NCBI GenBank assembly: GCA_964404505.1
Contig: CAYOKH010000002.1
Coordinates: 1 to 64,000, forward strand
Direction: 5' to 3'
From: DAOMNN01 sp964404505
GTDB taxonomy: Bacteria; Pseudomonadota; Gammaproteobacteria; Burkholderiales; Rhodocyclaceae
Length of the DNA stretch: 64,000 nt
The number at the start of each line of letters is the position of its first letter. Position 1 is the stretch's first letter. Made by a program: the position numbers and the translations under genes. Under the pieces are notes generated by a model. That model did not search any database and was not told the origin of the DNA. It saw nothing but the letters and a program-made list of their open reading frames with translations. Of this stretch, positions 1 to 7,600 are shown in pieces.

Positions 1-216
1 ACCCGCAAACCCGTCAACCAAAACCCATCCAAAAAAACAAACGACACCACACAACAACACCGCAACCCACCACCACACTCAAACGGCGACATGCAAACTA
101 AACAAACAATCAGGGGAAACAGTGCCATGGGATCTCAAACGTCCTGTCACCGCCTCCGGCGAACCAAGCCACGAATGCTTTGCTTGTGCTCCGGGCACGA
201 CCGACTGGCCCTGCCC
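1..216. other. Non-coding, strand-skewed stretch at the window edge
   Basis: No convincing gene is seen here. The first ~110 bases are rich in A and C and almost free of G on the + strand, so the minus strand is G/T-rich with a run of seven T. At 12-17 the minus strand reads TTGACG, followed by a G/T-rich stretch that runs off the window edge. This would fit a -35 element of a leftward strong promoter, possibly that of an rRNA operon downstream of tyrS, but the -10 region lies outside the window. The rRNA idea is inference only. Confidence 0.35.
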
Positions 217-1416
217 CTACACGAGCACGACCGAGGCAAACCTCCGCTTGCCGACCTGCAAGACGACCGTCTGACCACCCCTGAGAACGATTGAACGGTC
301 CTCGATGCGCTCGCCATTCAGCCTTACGGCCCCCTGCCCAATCATACGCATCGCCTCCGAAGTGCTCCCGGTCAGCCCCACCTGTTTCAGGATCTGCGCT
401 ACAGGCAACCCTTCGCTGCCGACGCTGACAATCACTTCCGGAAGATCATCCGGAAGCACACCCCTCCTGAAACGGGCCTCGAACTCGGCGAGCGCCTCGA
501 CAGCCGCACGTCGATCATGAAACCGCGCGACGAGTTCCTGCCCCAGCAACACCTTGACATCACGCGGATTGCGGCCGGTCTCGACGTCCTGCCGAAACTG
601 CGCGATCTCGCTCATCGGCCGAAACGAGAGCAACTCGAAGTAGCGCCACATCAGATCGTCGGAGATCGACATGATCTTGCCGAAAATCTCCCGGGGAGGC
701 TCGGCGATTCCAATATAGTTCCCGAGCGACTTGGACATCTTGTTCACACCATCGAGGCCCGCGAGCAAGGGCATGGTCAGGACGCACTGCGACGGCTGGC
801 CATAGTGCTTCTGCAGTTCGCGCCCGACCAGCAGGTTGAACTTCTGGTCGGTGCCGCCCAGTTCGATGTCCGCCCGCATCGCAACCGAGTCGTAGCCTTG
901 ACACAGAGGGTAGAGAAACTCGTGAATCGCGATCGACTGCCCGTTCTCGTAGCGTCGCGAAAAGTCATCGCGCTCGAGCATGCGGGCCACCGTGTGGTGC
1001 GAGGCCAGGCGAATCATGCCGGCGGAACCAAGGGCTTCCATCCAGGAGGAATTGAAGCAGATCTCAGTCTGCTCCGGATCGAGAATCTTGAACACCTGAT
1101 CCTGGTACGTGCGCGCATTCTCGCCAATCTGCTCGCGAGACAATGGCGGGCGTGTCGCATTCTTGCCCGACGGATCGCCGATCATGCCCGTGAAATCGCC
1201 GATGAGGAACATGACCTTGTGGCCAAGCTCCTGGAAGTGTCGAAGCTTGTTGATCAGCACGGTATGGCCAAGATGAAGGTCGGGCGCGGTGGGGTCGAAA
1301 CCCGCCTTGACTCGCAATTGCCGGCCGGTTCCCAACCGCTCGACCAGTTCCGACTCGACCAGCAGTTCCTCCGCGCCTCGCCTGATCAGATCCAGCGCTG
1401 CCTGCAAATCTGCCAT
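217..1416 (-). CDS. tyrS: Tyrosyl-tRNA synthetase
   Basis: Cytoplasmic class Ic aminoacyl-tRNA synthetase that charges tRNA-Tyr with tyrosine. The 399-residue protein has the HLGH (HIGH-type) signature at residues 48-51, the tyrosine-pocket segment around 165-195 including GGTDQ, the KMSKS signature at 226-230, and a C-terminal S4 RNA-binding domain at roughly 340-395. KMSKS rather than KFGKT places it with the longer TyrRS branch common in proteobacteria. The ATG at 1416 was chosen over an in-frame TTG four codons upstream because GGAGGGG sits just before the ATG. It is divergent from the M23 peptidase gene with a short shared upstream region. Confidence 0.97.
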   Translation of the reverse strand: MADLQAALDLIRRGAEELLVESELVERLGTGRQLRVKAGFDPTAPDLHLGHTVLINKLRHFQELGHKVMFLIGDFTGMIGDPSGKNATRPPLSREQIGENARTYQDQVFKILDPEQTEICFNSSWMEALGSAGMIRLASHHTVARMLERDDFSRRYENGQSIAIHEFLYPLCQGYDSVAMRADIELGGTDQKFNLLVGRELQKHYGQPSQCVLTMPLLAGLDGVNKMSKSLGNYIGIAEPPREIFGKIMSISDDLMWRYFELLSFRPMSEIAQFRQDVETGRNPRDVKVLLGQELVARFHDRRAAVEALAEFEARFRRGVLPDDLPEVIVSVGSEGLPVAQILKQVGLTGSTSEAMRMIGQGAVRLNGERIEDRSIVLRGGQTVVLQVGKRRFASVVLV

Positions 1417-1487
1417 TAACCCCTCCAATCGTTATGGTAATGCGCCAATTTTTGATAGACTTCGAAAAATTTTGCCAAAGAGATCAC

Positions 1488-2840
1488 ATGCAGGCACAAA
1501 AATCAGGAATTCTAGCCGAACCGCGGCGCCAGTTCCCCTCGATGCGCCGCTTCTCAGTCCTCGGCACGGTGTTCGCGGTTTCGCTTCTAGGGGTCGTGGC
1601 AGCAACTGCCGTCGCGCCGGGACAGGCCGAAACCCAGTTTTCTCCCGAAACCATCCTCGAACAACTCGGCACGCCCCCGATCGAGCTGATACCCGATTCG
1701 GACCTGCCCTATGTTTTCGACGAAAGAATACAGTCGGGCGACACCATGCAGGCGATCTTTCGTCGCCTGGGGATCAGCGACGCTGAGGTCCTGTCTTTTC
1801 TGATGCGCGACGAAGAGGCACGCCGCGTGCTTACGCAATTGCGCGCGGGGCGATCCATCGTCGCAATGGTCTCGCCCGACGGTCACATCTCATCGCTGAA
1901 CCTTCCGGTCGGGCGTGGCGCCGAGCGCTTCATCATCGAGCGCACACCCGACGGCATCCGTTCCTCCGGCGACAGCGTCGCTTCCGTGGACACGCTGGTC
2001 GAGATGCGCTCGGGAACAATCACGCATTCGCTCTTCGGTGCAACCGATGCAGCGGGCGTCCCGGAAAGTGTCGCCAACCAGTTCGCGAGAATATTCGGGA
2101 CGCAGATCGATTTCACGCGCGACTTGCGCGAGGGTGATCGTTTCAGCGTGGTTTACGAAACCGTCTACGATCAGGGCATACCGCTTCGCGCGGGCCGGAT
2201 TCTGGCGGCGGAGTTCGAGAATCGGGGCAAGACGCATACGGTCTTGCTCTATCGTGAATCAGACGGGAACGAGGCATATTACACGCCCGACGGCCGCGGC
2301 CTGAACCAGGCTTTTCTTCGCTACCCGCTGGAATTCACCCGCATTTCCTCGACTTTCGGTCGGAGAATGCATCCGATCCACCGCAACTGGCGCAGCCACA
2401 ACGGGACCGATTTCGCCGCACCGAGCGGCACGCCGATAATGGCTTCCTCGGACGGACGCGTGAGCTTCGTCGGCAATCAGCGTGGCTACGGCAACACTGT
2501 CATCATTCAGCACCGCGCCAACTATTCGACGCTGTACGCGCATTTGAGCGCCTTTCCGCGCGGCTTGACCAAGGGCCAGAGAGTCCGACAGGGCGAGACC
2601 ATCGGTTTCGTCGGGATGACCGGTTGGGCGACAGGACCACACTTACATTACGAGATCCGGATCAACAACGTGGCGCACGATCCGATGAAGATCGCCCTTC
2701 CCACCGTGCAACCACTCGAAGGGGCCGACCTGAAGGGATTCCAGGCCACGGCAGAGCCAATGCTGGAGCGCCTTGCGCTGCTGAATTACCAGAGTGATAC
2801 GGCCCTTGTCGCCGCGGTGCAGAGTCGCTCTGTGAGGTAA
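1488..2840 (+). CDS. M23 family murein endopeptidase (LytM/OapA-like)
   Basis: Probable periplasmic, membrane-anchored zinc endopeptidase acting on peptidoglycan cross-links, or a LytM-type activator of amidases. The 450-residue product has a basic N-terminus, a hydrophobic segment at about residues 22-42, an OapA/LysM-like region near 75-140, and a C-terminal M23 domain with the zinc ligands H304 and D308 in HNGTD and the HLH motif (H385, H387). The metal ligands are intact, so enzymatic activity is likely. An in-frame ATG at 1434 would add 18 residues; 1488 is preferred because the longer N-terminus does not look like an export signal, but the start is not certain. The gene ends at a very strong inverted repeat shared with convergent erpA. 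Confidence 0.9.
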   Translation: MQAQKSGILAEPRRQFPSMRRFSVLGTVFAVSLLGVVAATAVAPGQAETQFSPETILEQLGTPPIELIPDSDLPYVFDERIQSGDTMQAIFRRLGISDAEVLSFLMRDEEARRVLTQLRAGRSIVAMVSPDGHISSLNLPVGRGAERFIIERTPDGIRSSGDSVASVDTLVEMRSGTITHSLFGATDAAGVPESVANQFARIFGTQIDFTRDLREGDRFSVVYETVYDQGIPLRAGRILAAEFENRGKTHTVLLYRESDGNEAYYTPDGRGLNQAFLRYPLEFTRISSTFGRRMHPIHRNWRSHNGTDFAAPSGTPIMASSDGRVSFVGNQRGYGNTVIIQHRANYSTLYAHLSAFPRGLTKGQRVRQGETIGFVGMTGWATGPHLHYEIRINNVAHDPMKIALPTVQPLEGADLKGFQATAEPMLERLALLNYQSDTALVAAVQSRSVR

Positions 2841-2841
2841 A

Positions 2842-2876
2842 GACGACGACGGGGCGCCTGGCGCCCCGTCGTCGTC
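2842..2876. terminator. Perfect 17-bp inverted repeat, bidirectional terminator
   Basis: Positions 2842-2858 and 2860-2876 are exact reverse complements around a single central base, giving a very GC-rich hairpin between the convergent M23 peptidase and erpA genes. There is no long T tract on either side. The position suggests transcription termination or 3'-end protection for both genes. Confidence 0.65.
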
Positions 2877-2891
2877 CAGAAACGTCCCAGC

Positions 2892-3242
2892 TCAGGCTGA
2901 GAACGACGAACCGCAGCCACAGGTGCTGCTCGCATTCGGATTGCGAATGACGAACTGCGACCCTTCGAGGCCCTCGGTGTAATCGATCTCGGCGCCGACC
3001 AGATACTGATAGCTCATCGGATCGACCAGGAGCGTGACACCGTTCTTTTCGAAGGAGGTGTCGTCCTCGTTCACTTCCTCGTCGAAAGTGAAACCATACT
3101 GAAATCCGGAGCAGCCGCCACCGGTCACGAAGACGCGGAGTTTCAGGCCGGGATTGCCTTCCTCCTCTATCAACTCCTTGACCTTATTGGCCGCACTGTC
3201 CGTAAAGACCATCAGTTCCGGGGTATCCACTGCTGTATTCAT
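2892..3242 (-). CDS. erpA: Iron-sulfur cluster insertion protein ErpA (A-type carrier)
   Basis: Carries Fe-S clusters and delivers them to apo-enzymes in the cytoplasm. The 116-residue protein has the three conserved A-type cysteines: C44 in the GGGCSGFQYG segment, and C108 and C110 in the C-terminal TCGCGSSF. The length is normal for the family. An in-frame upstream extension exists, but the ATG at 3242 is preceded by AGGAGATGAC, a strong ribosome binding site. It lies downstream of argC on the same strand (about 120 bases apart), as in other betaproteobacteria. ErpA is preferred over IscA because of this neighbourhood. Confidence 0.93.
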   Translation of the reverse strand: MNTAVDTPELMVFTDSAANKVKELIEEEGNPGLKLRVFVTGGGCSGFQYGFTFDEEVNEDDTSFEKNGVTLLVDPMSYQYLVGAEIDYTEGLEGSQFVIRNPNASSTCGCGSSFSA

Positions 3243-3362
3243 GTCATCTCCTGAGTCGGGGCATCGGATCAATGATGCGACAAATGGTCCGAAAACGCCA
3301 TTTTGATTAGCGATCTCCGATCGAGTTCCCTCCAATCGGAGATCGCGCTCATACGGTGCATC

Positions 3363-4391
3363 TCAAGGGCTCACTGGGACGATATCGAGGCCAAGCGTCT
3401 CGTTGATGCCGAACATGATGTTCATGTTCTGGACGGCCTGCCCGGCCGCCCCCTTGACCAGATTATCGATGATTGAAAGCACGACGACAACGTCCGCGCC
3501 CTGAGGCCGGTGCACCGCGATCCTGCAAATGTTGCTCGCTCTGACGCTTCGAGTTTCCGGATGGCTGCCCGCTGGAAGGACGTCAACGAACACCTCGTCA
3601 CAATAACGCTTCTCGAAAAGGGCCTGAAGGTCAAGGTCCCTTTCGAGCGTCGCATACAACGTCGCGTGAATTCCGCGGATCATTGGCACCAGATGCGGGA
3701 CGAAGGTCAGCCCGACCTTTCTTCCCGCAACTGTGCTAAGTCCTTGCCGAATCTCGGGCAGATGGCGATGTCCCGCGACACCGTACGCCTTGAAACTGTC
3801 CGCAGCTTCGGCAAACAATGCATGAATTTCCGCCTTTCGTCCGGCGCCTGAAACACCGGACTTTGCGTCTGCCACAAGGCGGGACACGTCAACCGCCCCC
3901 GACTCGATCAGCGGCAGGAATCCTAGTTGCACGGCGGTCGGATAACAACCGGGATTCGCAACGATACGCGCCGAGCGGATACTGTCGCGGTTCAGTTCCG
4001 GCAACCCGTACACCGCTTGTTCGACGAGTTCGGGTGACGCATGCTCCATCCCGTACCACGTCTGCCATTCCGCAATGTCCCGGATCCTGAAGTCGGCTGC
4101 AAGATCGATGACGCGTACACCCGCCTCAAGCAGCGCCCGCGCCTGCTGCATCGCGATGCCATTGGGGGTCGCAAAGAAGACGAGATCGCAATTATCGAGC
4201 GGCGCATCCCGAGGCGCAACGAAGGAAAGCCCGATCCGGCCGCGCAGACTCGGGAACAGATCTGAAACCAGCATTCCCGCCTCGCCGCGAGATGTGATGA
4301 CGGTCAGCTCCACCTGCGGGTGCATCGCGAGCAATCGCAGCAACTCAACCCCCGTGTAGCCCGTGCCCCCCACGACGCCGACCTTGATCAT
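3363..4391 (-). CDS. argC: N-acetyl-gamma-glutamyl-phosphate reductase
   Basis: Third step of arginine biosynthesis: NADPH-dependent reduction of N-acetylglutamyl phosphate to the semialdehyde. The 342-residue protein starts with a Rossmann motif (GGTGYTG, residues 8-14) and has the catalytic cysteine C149 in ANPGCYPT. An upstream in-frame extension was rejected because the ATG at 4391 follows a GAGGATG ribosome binding site and gives the usual N-terminus MIKVGVVGG. It lies 3' of rpsI, separated by a hairpin with a short T run, so it may be partly independent of the ribosomal operon. Confidence 0.97.
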   Translation of the reverse strand: MIKVGVVGGTGYTGVELLRLLAMHPQVELTVITSRGEAGMLVSDLFPSLRGRIGLSFVAPRDAPLDNCDLVFFATPNGIAMQQARALLEAGVRVIDLAADFRIRDIAEWQTWYGMEHASPELVEQAVYGLPELNRDSIRSARIVANPGCYPTAVQLGFLPLIESGAVDVSRLVADAKSGVSGAGRKAEIHALFAEAADSFKAYGVAGHRHLPEIRQGLSTVAGRKVGLTFVPHLVPMIRGIHATLYATLERDLDLQALFEKRYCDEVFVDVLPAGSHPETRSVRASNICRIAVHRPQGADVVVVLSIIDNLVKGAAGQAVQNMNIMFGINETLGLDIVPVSP

Positions 4392-4468
4392 CGCTACATC
4401 CTCACAACGAACGGACAACCACATCAATTATCGCATCCGCTCCTGCAAACACCCAGGCTGAAAATGCG

Positions 4469-4490
4469 AAAAGCCGCCCCCGAGGACGGC
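4469..4490 (-). terminator. Probable rho-independent terminator after rpsI
   Basis: Minus-strand hairpin of seven pairs (4484-4490 with 4473-4479, one G-U pair, four-base loop) followed by four T residues (4472-4469). It lies between the rpsI stop and the argC start and would end the rplM-rpsI transcript, perhaps with some read-through. Confidence 0.55.
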
Positions 4491-4512
4491 CTTGCGACCC
4501 ACGTTGAAGAAA

Positions 4513-4905
4513 TCAACGCTTGGAGAACTGCTTGCGGCGCCGCGCTTTGCGCAGGCCAACCTTCTTCCGCTCGACTTCGCGTGCATCGCGGGTTACGAAT
4601 CCCGCCTTGCGCAGCACCGGCTTCAACTCGGAATCGTAGTCAATCAATGCCCGTGTGATGCCATGGCGAACCGCCCCAGCTTGGCCCGATTCTCCGCCGC
4701 CGACCACGCTGACCATGATATCGAAACGGCTTTCATTCTCGGTCAGCACGAGAGGCTGACGGACAATCATGCGGCCGGTTTCACGTGAGAAGAACTCGTC
4801 GACCGGTTTGCCATTTACGACGATTGCGCCAGAGCCCGGCTTCATGAACACACGGGCAACTGCAGTCTTGCGCCGACCCGTACCATAGTTGTAACTCACA
4901 GCCAT
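4513..4905 (-). CDS. rpsI: 30S ribosomal protein S9
   Basis: Component of the small ribosomal subunit whose basic C-terminal tail reaches the P-site tRNA. The 130-residue protein has the typical start (NYGTGRRKTAVARVF), the central GGGxSGQAGA segment and the lysine/arginine-rich end RKARRRKQFSKR. The length is exactly that of the family. The ATG at 4905 was chosen over upstream in-frame codons because these would overlap rplM and add residues not found in S9; it also has AGGAG just upstream. It follows rplM by 13 bases and shares its promoter. Confidence 0.98.
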   Translation of the reverse strand: MAVSYNYGTGRRKTAVARVFMKPGSGAIVVNGKPVDEFFSRETGRMIVRQPLVLTENESRFDIMVSVVGGGESGQAGAVRHGITRALIDYDSELKPVLRKAGFVTRDAREVERKKVGLRKARRRKQFSKR

Positions 4906-4918
4906 TGACGGGCTCCTG

Positions 4919-5347
4919 TCAGATCTCGAGAACTTTGGGCTGCTGGGCGCTGTGCGGATGCTCCGTTCCCGCATAGCACTTCAGCTTCTTCAACATCGCG
5001 TACCCCAACGGCCCCTTCGGCAGCATGCCCTTGACGGCCTTTTCCAGAACGCGCGCGGGAAAGCGCTGCTGCATCTTGGAAAAACTGGTTTCGTAGATCC
5101 CGCCAGGGTACCCGGTATGCCGGTAATATTTCTTGTCAAGCGCCTTGTTGCCGGTCACGCGCAATTTCTCGGCATTGATGACCACGATGTAGTCCCCGGT
5201 ATCGACGTGCGGCGTATAGATGGTTTTGTGCTTACCGCGCAGACGGCGGGCCACTTCGGCAGCAAGCCGGCCAAGCACCTTGTCCGACGCATCGACAACA
5301 AACCAGTCGCGCTTGACTTCGTGCGACTTGGCAGAAAACGTTTTCAT
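4919..5347 (-). CDS. rplM: 50S ribosomal protein L13
   Basis: Early-assembling large-subunit ribosomal protein. The 142-residue product has the family start MKTFSAKSHEVKRDWFVVDA and the conserved segments GKHKTIYTPHVDTGDYIVVINAEK and KGMLPKGPLG. It is the first gene of the rplM-rpsI operon. A well-formed sigma-70 promoter lies 51-87 bases upstream (TTGACA at 5434-5429, TAGTAT at 5410-5405 on the minus strand, spacer 18). Confidence 0.98.
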   Translation of the reverse strand: MKTFSAKSHEVKRDWFVVDASDKVLGRLAAEVARRLRGKHKTIYTPHVDTGDYIVVINAEKLRVTGNKALDKKYYRHTGYPGGIYETSFSKMQQRFPARVLEKAVKGMLPKGPLGYAMLKKLKCYAGTEHPHSAQQPKVLEI

Positions 5348-5404
5348 TCGAATCCTCGATCTTGTCCGGCCTCATGCGGCGGCCAAATAAACGGAAAGCT
5401 CGTG

Positions 5405-5434
5405 ATACTAAGCGAAAGGAGCGCCAGATGTCAA
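5405..5434 (-). promoter_or_regulatory. Sigma-70 promoter of rplM-rpsI
   Basis: On the minus strand TTGACA (5434-5429) and TAGTAT (5410-5405) are separated by 18 bases. A start near 5398 would leave a leader of about 50 bases before the rplM ATG. The promoter lies immediately downstream of the terminator of the putative small RNA, which separates the two transcripts. Confidence 0.6.
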
Positions 5435-5456
5435 ATTGGAGGCGCAGGTCGTGGAC

Positions 5457-5484
5457 AAAAAAACGCAGTCCGGGGAGGACTGCG
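5457..5484 (-). terminator. Rho-independent terminator of the putative small RNA
   Basis: Eight-base-pair GC-rich stem, five-base loop and a run of seven T on the minus strand. It is one of the clearest intrinsic terminators in the window, yet no protein gene ends here. Confidence 0.75.
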
Positions 5485-5556
5485 CTAAATCCACACCAAA
5501 GGAGGAGGGTGGAGGAGACACCGTTTGGATCGATCAAGCTGTTTCCGATCCGACTG
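5457..5556 (-). ncRNA. Putative ~100-nt small RNA with anti-Shine-Dalgarno motifs
   Basis: Seen directly: a sigma-70-like promoter on the minus strand (TTGCCC at 5591-5586, 17-base spacer, GATAAT at 5568-5563), and about 100 bases later a rho-independent terminator (8-bp stem 5484-5477 / 5471-5464, five-base loop, then seven T at 5463-5457). Between them the RNA would carry two C/U-rich blocks at about 5494-5517 (CTCCTCC and CCCTCCTCC) plus a C-rich terminator loop. All could pair with ribosome binding sites. There is no sensible reading frame. rplM has its own promoter after the terminator, so this is more likely a separate small RNA than a leader, although an attenuated long leader is possible. 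Function is inferred only. Confidence 0.45.
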
Positions 5557-5562
5557 AAACCG

Positions 5563-5591
5563 ATTATCCGGAAAGACCCAGCCTAGGGCAA
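5563..5591 (-). promoter_or_regulatory. Sigma-70-like promoter for the putative small RNA
   Basis: TTGCCC (5591-5586), 17 bases, GATAAT (5568-5563) on the minus strand. The -10 element matches TATAAT at five of six positions. The expected start is near 5556. Confidence 0.5.
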
Positions 5592-5710
5592 GCATTTTTT
5601 GTGCGTTGCACTACAAATGTTTTGATTCATCGATAAGCAACGTTTATGGTGATTTAATACGTTGTTTTATTGCTGTTTCTTAACGTTCGTTATGTATGCT
5701 TAATGACTTC

Positions 5711-5724
5711 TTGATATATGTCAA
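5711..5724. promoter_or_regulatory. FNR/ANR-like box upstream of the OsmC-like gene
   Basis: TTGATATATGTCAA matches the FNR consensus TTGAT-N4-ATCAA at nine of ten defined positions. It lies in an AT-rich stretch (5590-5725), about 150 bases before the OsmC-like start. It could regulate that gene, but no clear -10/-35 pair at the expected distance was identified. Confidence 0.35.
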
Positions 5725-5868
5725 GGACCTGTATTTCCGGGTTGCGTTGCGGCGCATCACACATACGGGATCAGGTTTGCCGTTCCATACGGGCCTGAGG
5801 GACGGCTGCCCGTCCGGTAGAATTCACCTGGCAGCTGGAAAGCATCTTCACCACTTCAGGAGTTATCA

Positions 5869-6288
5869 ATGGAATGCACAGTCAAGTGGCTGGACGGGGC
5901 GACGTTCGTTGCTGAAACCGGTACCGGCCATCTGGTATCGATGGACGGAGCTCCGGAAGCGGGAGGTCGTAATCTGGCGCCTCGCCCGATGGAGCTGCTC
6001 CTGGTCGGCACGGGGGGCTGCACTGCGTTCGATGTCGTCCTGATATTGAAACGGGGCCGACATGATGTGCGTGGCTGCGAAGTGAAAGTGGTTGCGGAAA
6101 GAGCCGAAACGGACCCAAAAATCTTTACACGGATCACGTTCCACTACACGATTCGAGGCAAGAATCTCAAACCTCAAACGGTCGAGCGGGCAGTGCATCT
6201 GTCGGCGGAGAAGTATTGTTCGGCGTCGATCATGCTCGCGAGCGTGGCCGAAATATCCCACCACTGGACGATCGTCGAGACGTCCTGA
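5869..6288 (+). CDS. OsmC family protein (YhfA-like)
   Basis: OsmC/Ohr-fold protein of 139 residues with the two redox cysteines of the family (C51 in GTGGCTAFD and C117 in EKYCSAS). OsmC and Ohr proteins reduce peroxides through a cysteine pair; the YhfA branch, which this resembles in length and in the GTGGCTAFD motif, has no established substrate. The ATG at 5869 follows a good ribosome binding site (CAGGAG). It stands alone, convergent with coq7, and has an FNR-like box upstream. A role in redox stress is likely but not specific. Confidence 0.85.
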   Translation: MECTVKWLDGATFVAETGTGHLVSMDGAPEAGGRNLAPRPMELLLVGTGGCTAFDVVLILKRGRHDVRGCEVKVVAERAETDPKIFTRITFHYTIRGKNLKPQTVERAVHLSAEKYCSASIMLASVAEISHHWTIVETS

Positions 6289-6315
6289 GTTCTGATGCGG
6301 TTGCCGCAAGGTGGC

Positions 6316-6948
6316 CTACACTCGGTAAGCCGTTGCGGTCATCACCCGCGCCATAATCCTCATCATCGACTTTGCAGGCGACGGCAGTTCATGCGCGCCA
6401 AGCGCCACGGCGTTTTCGGCGTGACGTATTTCATCGGCTTTCATCTGCTCGAGAATGGCGCGCGATCTTCCGTCCCCCTCGGGCAGGCGATCGAGATGGG
6501 CCTCGAGGTGGGCCTCCACCTGCCGCTCGGTCTCGGCAAGAAATCCAAGGTTCCAGCGCTCGCCCACTTTTCCGGCAATCATACCGAGCGTGAGGGAGCC
6601 CACGTACCAAAGCGGATTGAGCAGGCTCTTCCGACCGCCGAGTTCAGCCATCCTGTGCTCGGTCCAGGCGAGATGCTCCGTCTCCTCCCCCGCAGCCTGC
6701 TCGAGTTCGCGACACACGGATTCGTCCCGGCACGTAATCGCCTGCCCTTGATACAGTGCCTGTGCGCAGATCTCGCCCGAATGATTCACGCGCATCAGGG
6801 CAGACACCTCACGCCGCTGTTGTTCGGACAGCGGCACCTCGGGCAAATCACCTCCCGGCAAAGGTCTTCTGCTGACCGCCGGCGCAAACACGCTGCGCAA
6901 CGCCTTGTCAAACTGGATTATCGCTTCGTCGCTCATGATCGGCATCAT
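6316..6948 (-). CDS. coq7: Demethoxyubiquinone hydroxylase Coq7
   Basis: Di-iron monooxygenase for the last hydroxylation in ubiquinone synthesis (2-polyprenyl-3-methyl-6-methoxy-1,4-benzoquinone to the 5-hydroxy product), bound at the inner face of the membrane. The 210-residue ferritin-like fold has the expected metal ligands: E59 in HSGE, E89 and H92 in EETEH, and E173 and H176 in DEIRH. Coq7 replaces the flavin enzyme UbiF used by E. coli. The start at 6948 has GGAGA five bases upstream; an internal ATG at 6936 (MSDEA) is an alternative. Convergent with the OsmC-like gene. Confidence 0.95.
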   Translation of the reverse strand: MMPIMSDEAIIQFDKALRSVFAPAVSRRPLPGGDLPEVPLSEQQRREVSALMRVNHSGEICAQALYQGQAITCRDESVCRELEQAAGEETEHLAWTEHRMAELGGRKSLLNPLWYVGSLTLGMIAGKVGERWNLGFLAETERQVEAHLEAHLDRLPEGDGRSRAILEQMKADEIRHAENAVALGAHELPSPAKSMMRIMARVMTATAYRV

Positions 6949-6969
6949 TCGATCTCCGTACCCAAAGCG

Positions 6970-7497
6970 CTATCGCCCTATCGTCACACCTTCACGCATG
7001 CGACGCACGACCACATCGCGGTTACGCGGCGGGGCCCGGCCATCACAGAAGTAATCCCGCGCCAGCACTGCACTCGGCTGATTGAAGCTGCCCCTGCCGA
7101 TCCGATCCCATTCCGATCGGCGCGAACTCACCCACTCGCCGTCCGGGCGACCAAAGGCATAGATCCGGCGCTCTGCCGTCGCGCAACGTATACCCTCGAA
7201 TGTCACGTTCTGTGCGCCCCCCCCGGTGCGGACAACCAGCACATAGCGAACAACGGCATCGTCGCCGACCGAGAGCGTGGCCTCGTCGATCAGGAATCGG
7301 TTGGGCGACGCGGGGCTGACCGGGAACTCACGCAGGCTGCTTTCGGATGGGGACGGCGGCATCGAGACTTCGTCCTCGCGCCAATTGGGATCTGGCCCCG
7401 AGAATAGCTGCGCGTGGAGCGCACCGGATTGAAAGGCGAGCACCGCCAACGCCCACCAGAGCAATCGTCCCGTCGAGTCCAAGCTGCGAATCTCCAC
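6970..7497 (-). CDS. CNP1-like family exported protein
   Basis: Protein of 175 residues with a signal peptide (hydrophobic residues about 13-28, probable cleavage after ALHA) and the domain arrangement of the CNP1-like family, small exported proteins of unknown function first noted in Neisseria. Seen in the sequence: a VVRYVLVVRTGGGAQNV segment, one pair of cysteines (FEGIRCAT and ARDYFCDG) that may form a disulfide, and a basic C-terminus. The start codon appears to be GTG at 7497 with no strong ribosome binding site, so the exact start is uncertain. It lies between coq7 and the DUF3501 gene on the same strand. Confidence 0.75.
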   Translation of the reverse strand: MEIRSLDSTGRLLWWALAVLAFQSGALHAQLFSGPDPNWREDEVSMPPSPSESSLREFPVSPASPNRFLIDEATLSVGDDAVVRYVLVVRTGGGAQNVTFEGIRCATAERRIYAFGRPDGEWVSSRRSEWDRIGRGSFNQPSAVLARDYFCDGRAPPRNRDVVVRRMREGVTIGR

Positions 7498-7600
7498 ATA
7501 CCGTGGCCCGCCACCGCGGAGGTCAGGCCTTTGCGCCAGAAGCGAAGGCTGGTGTAATCCCGATCGCCATCCGCCGCATCGCGGATCGACAACCGGACGA

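Noticed and set aside
91..294. Short rightward open frame at the left edge
   Set aside because: Overlaps the tyrS 3' end and has no recognisable product; composition there is odd.
5524..5537. Second FNR-like motif (TTTGG-ATCG-ATCAA) within the small-RNA region
   Set aside because: Only one half matches; likely chance.
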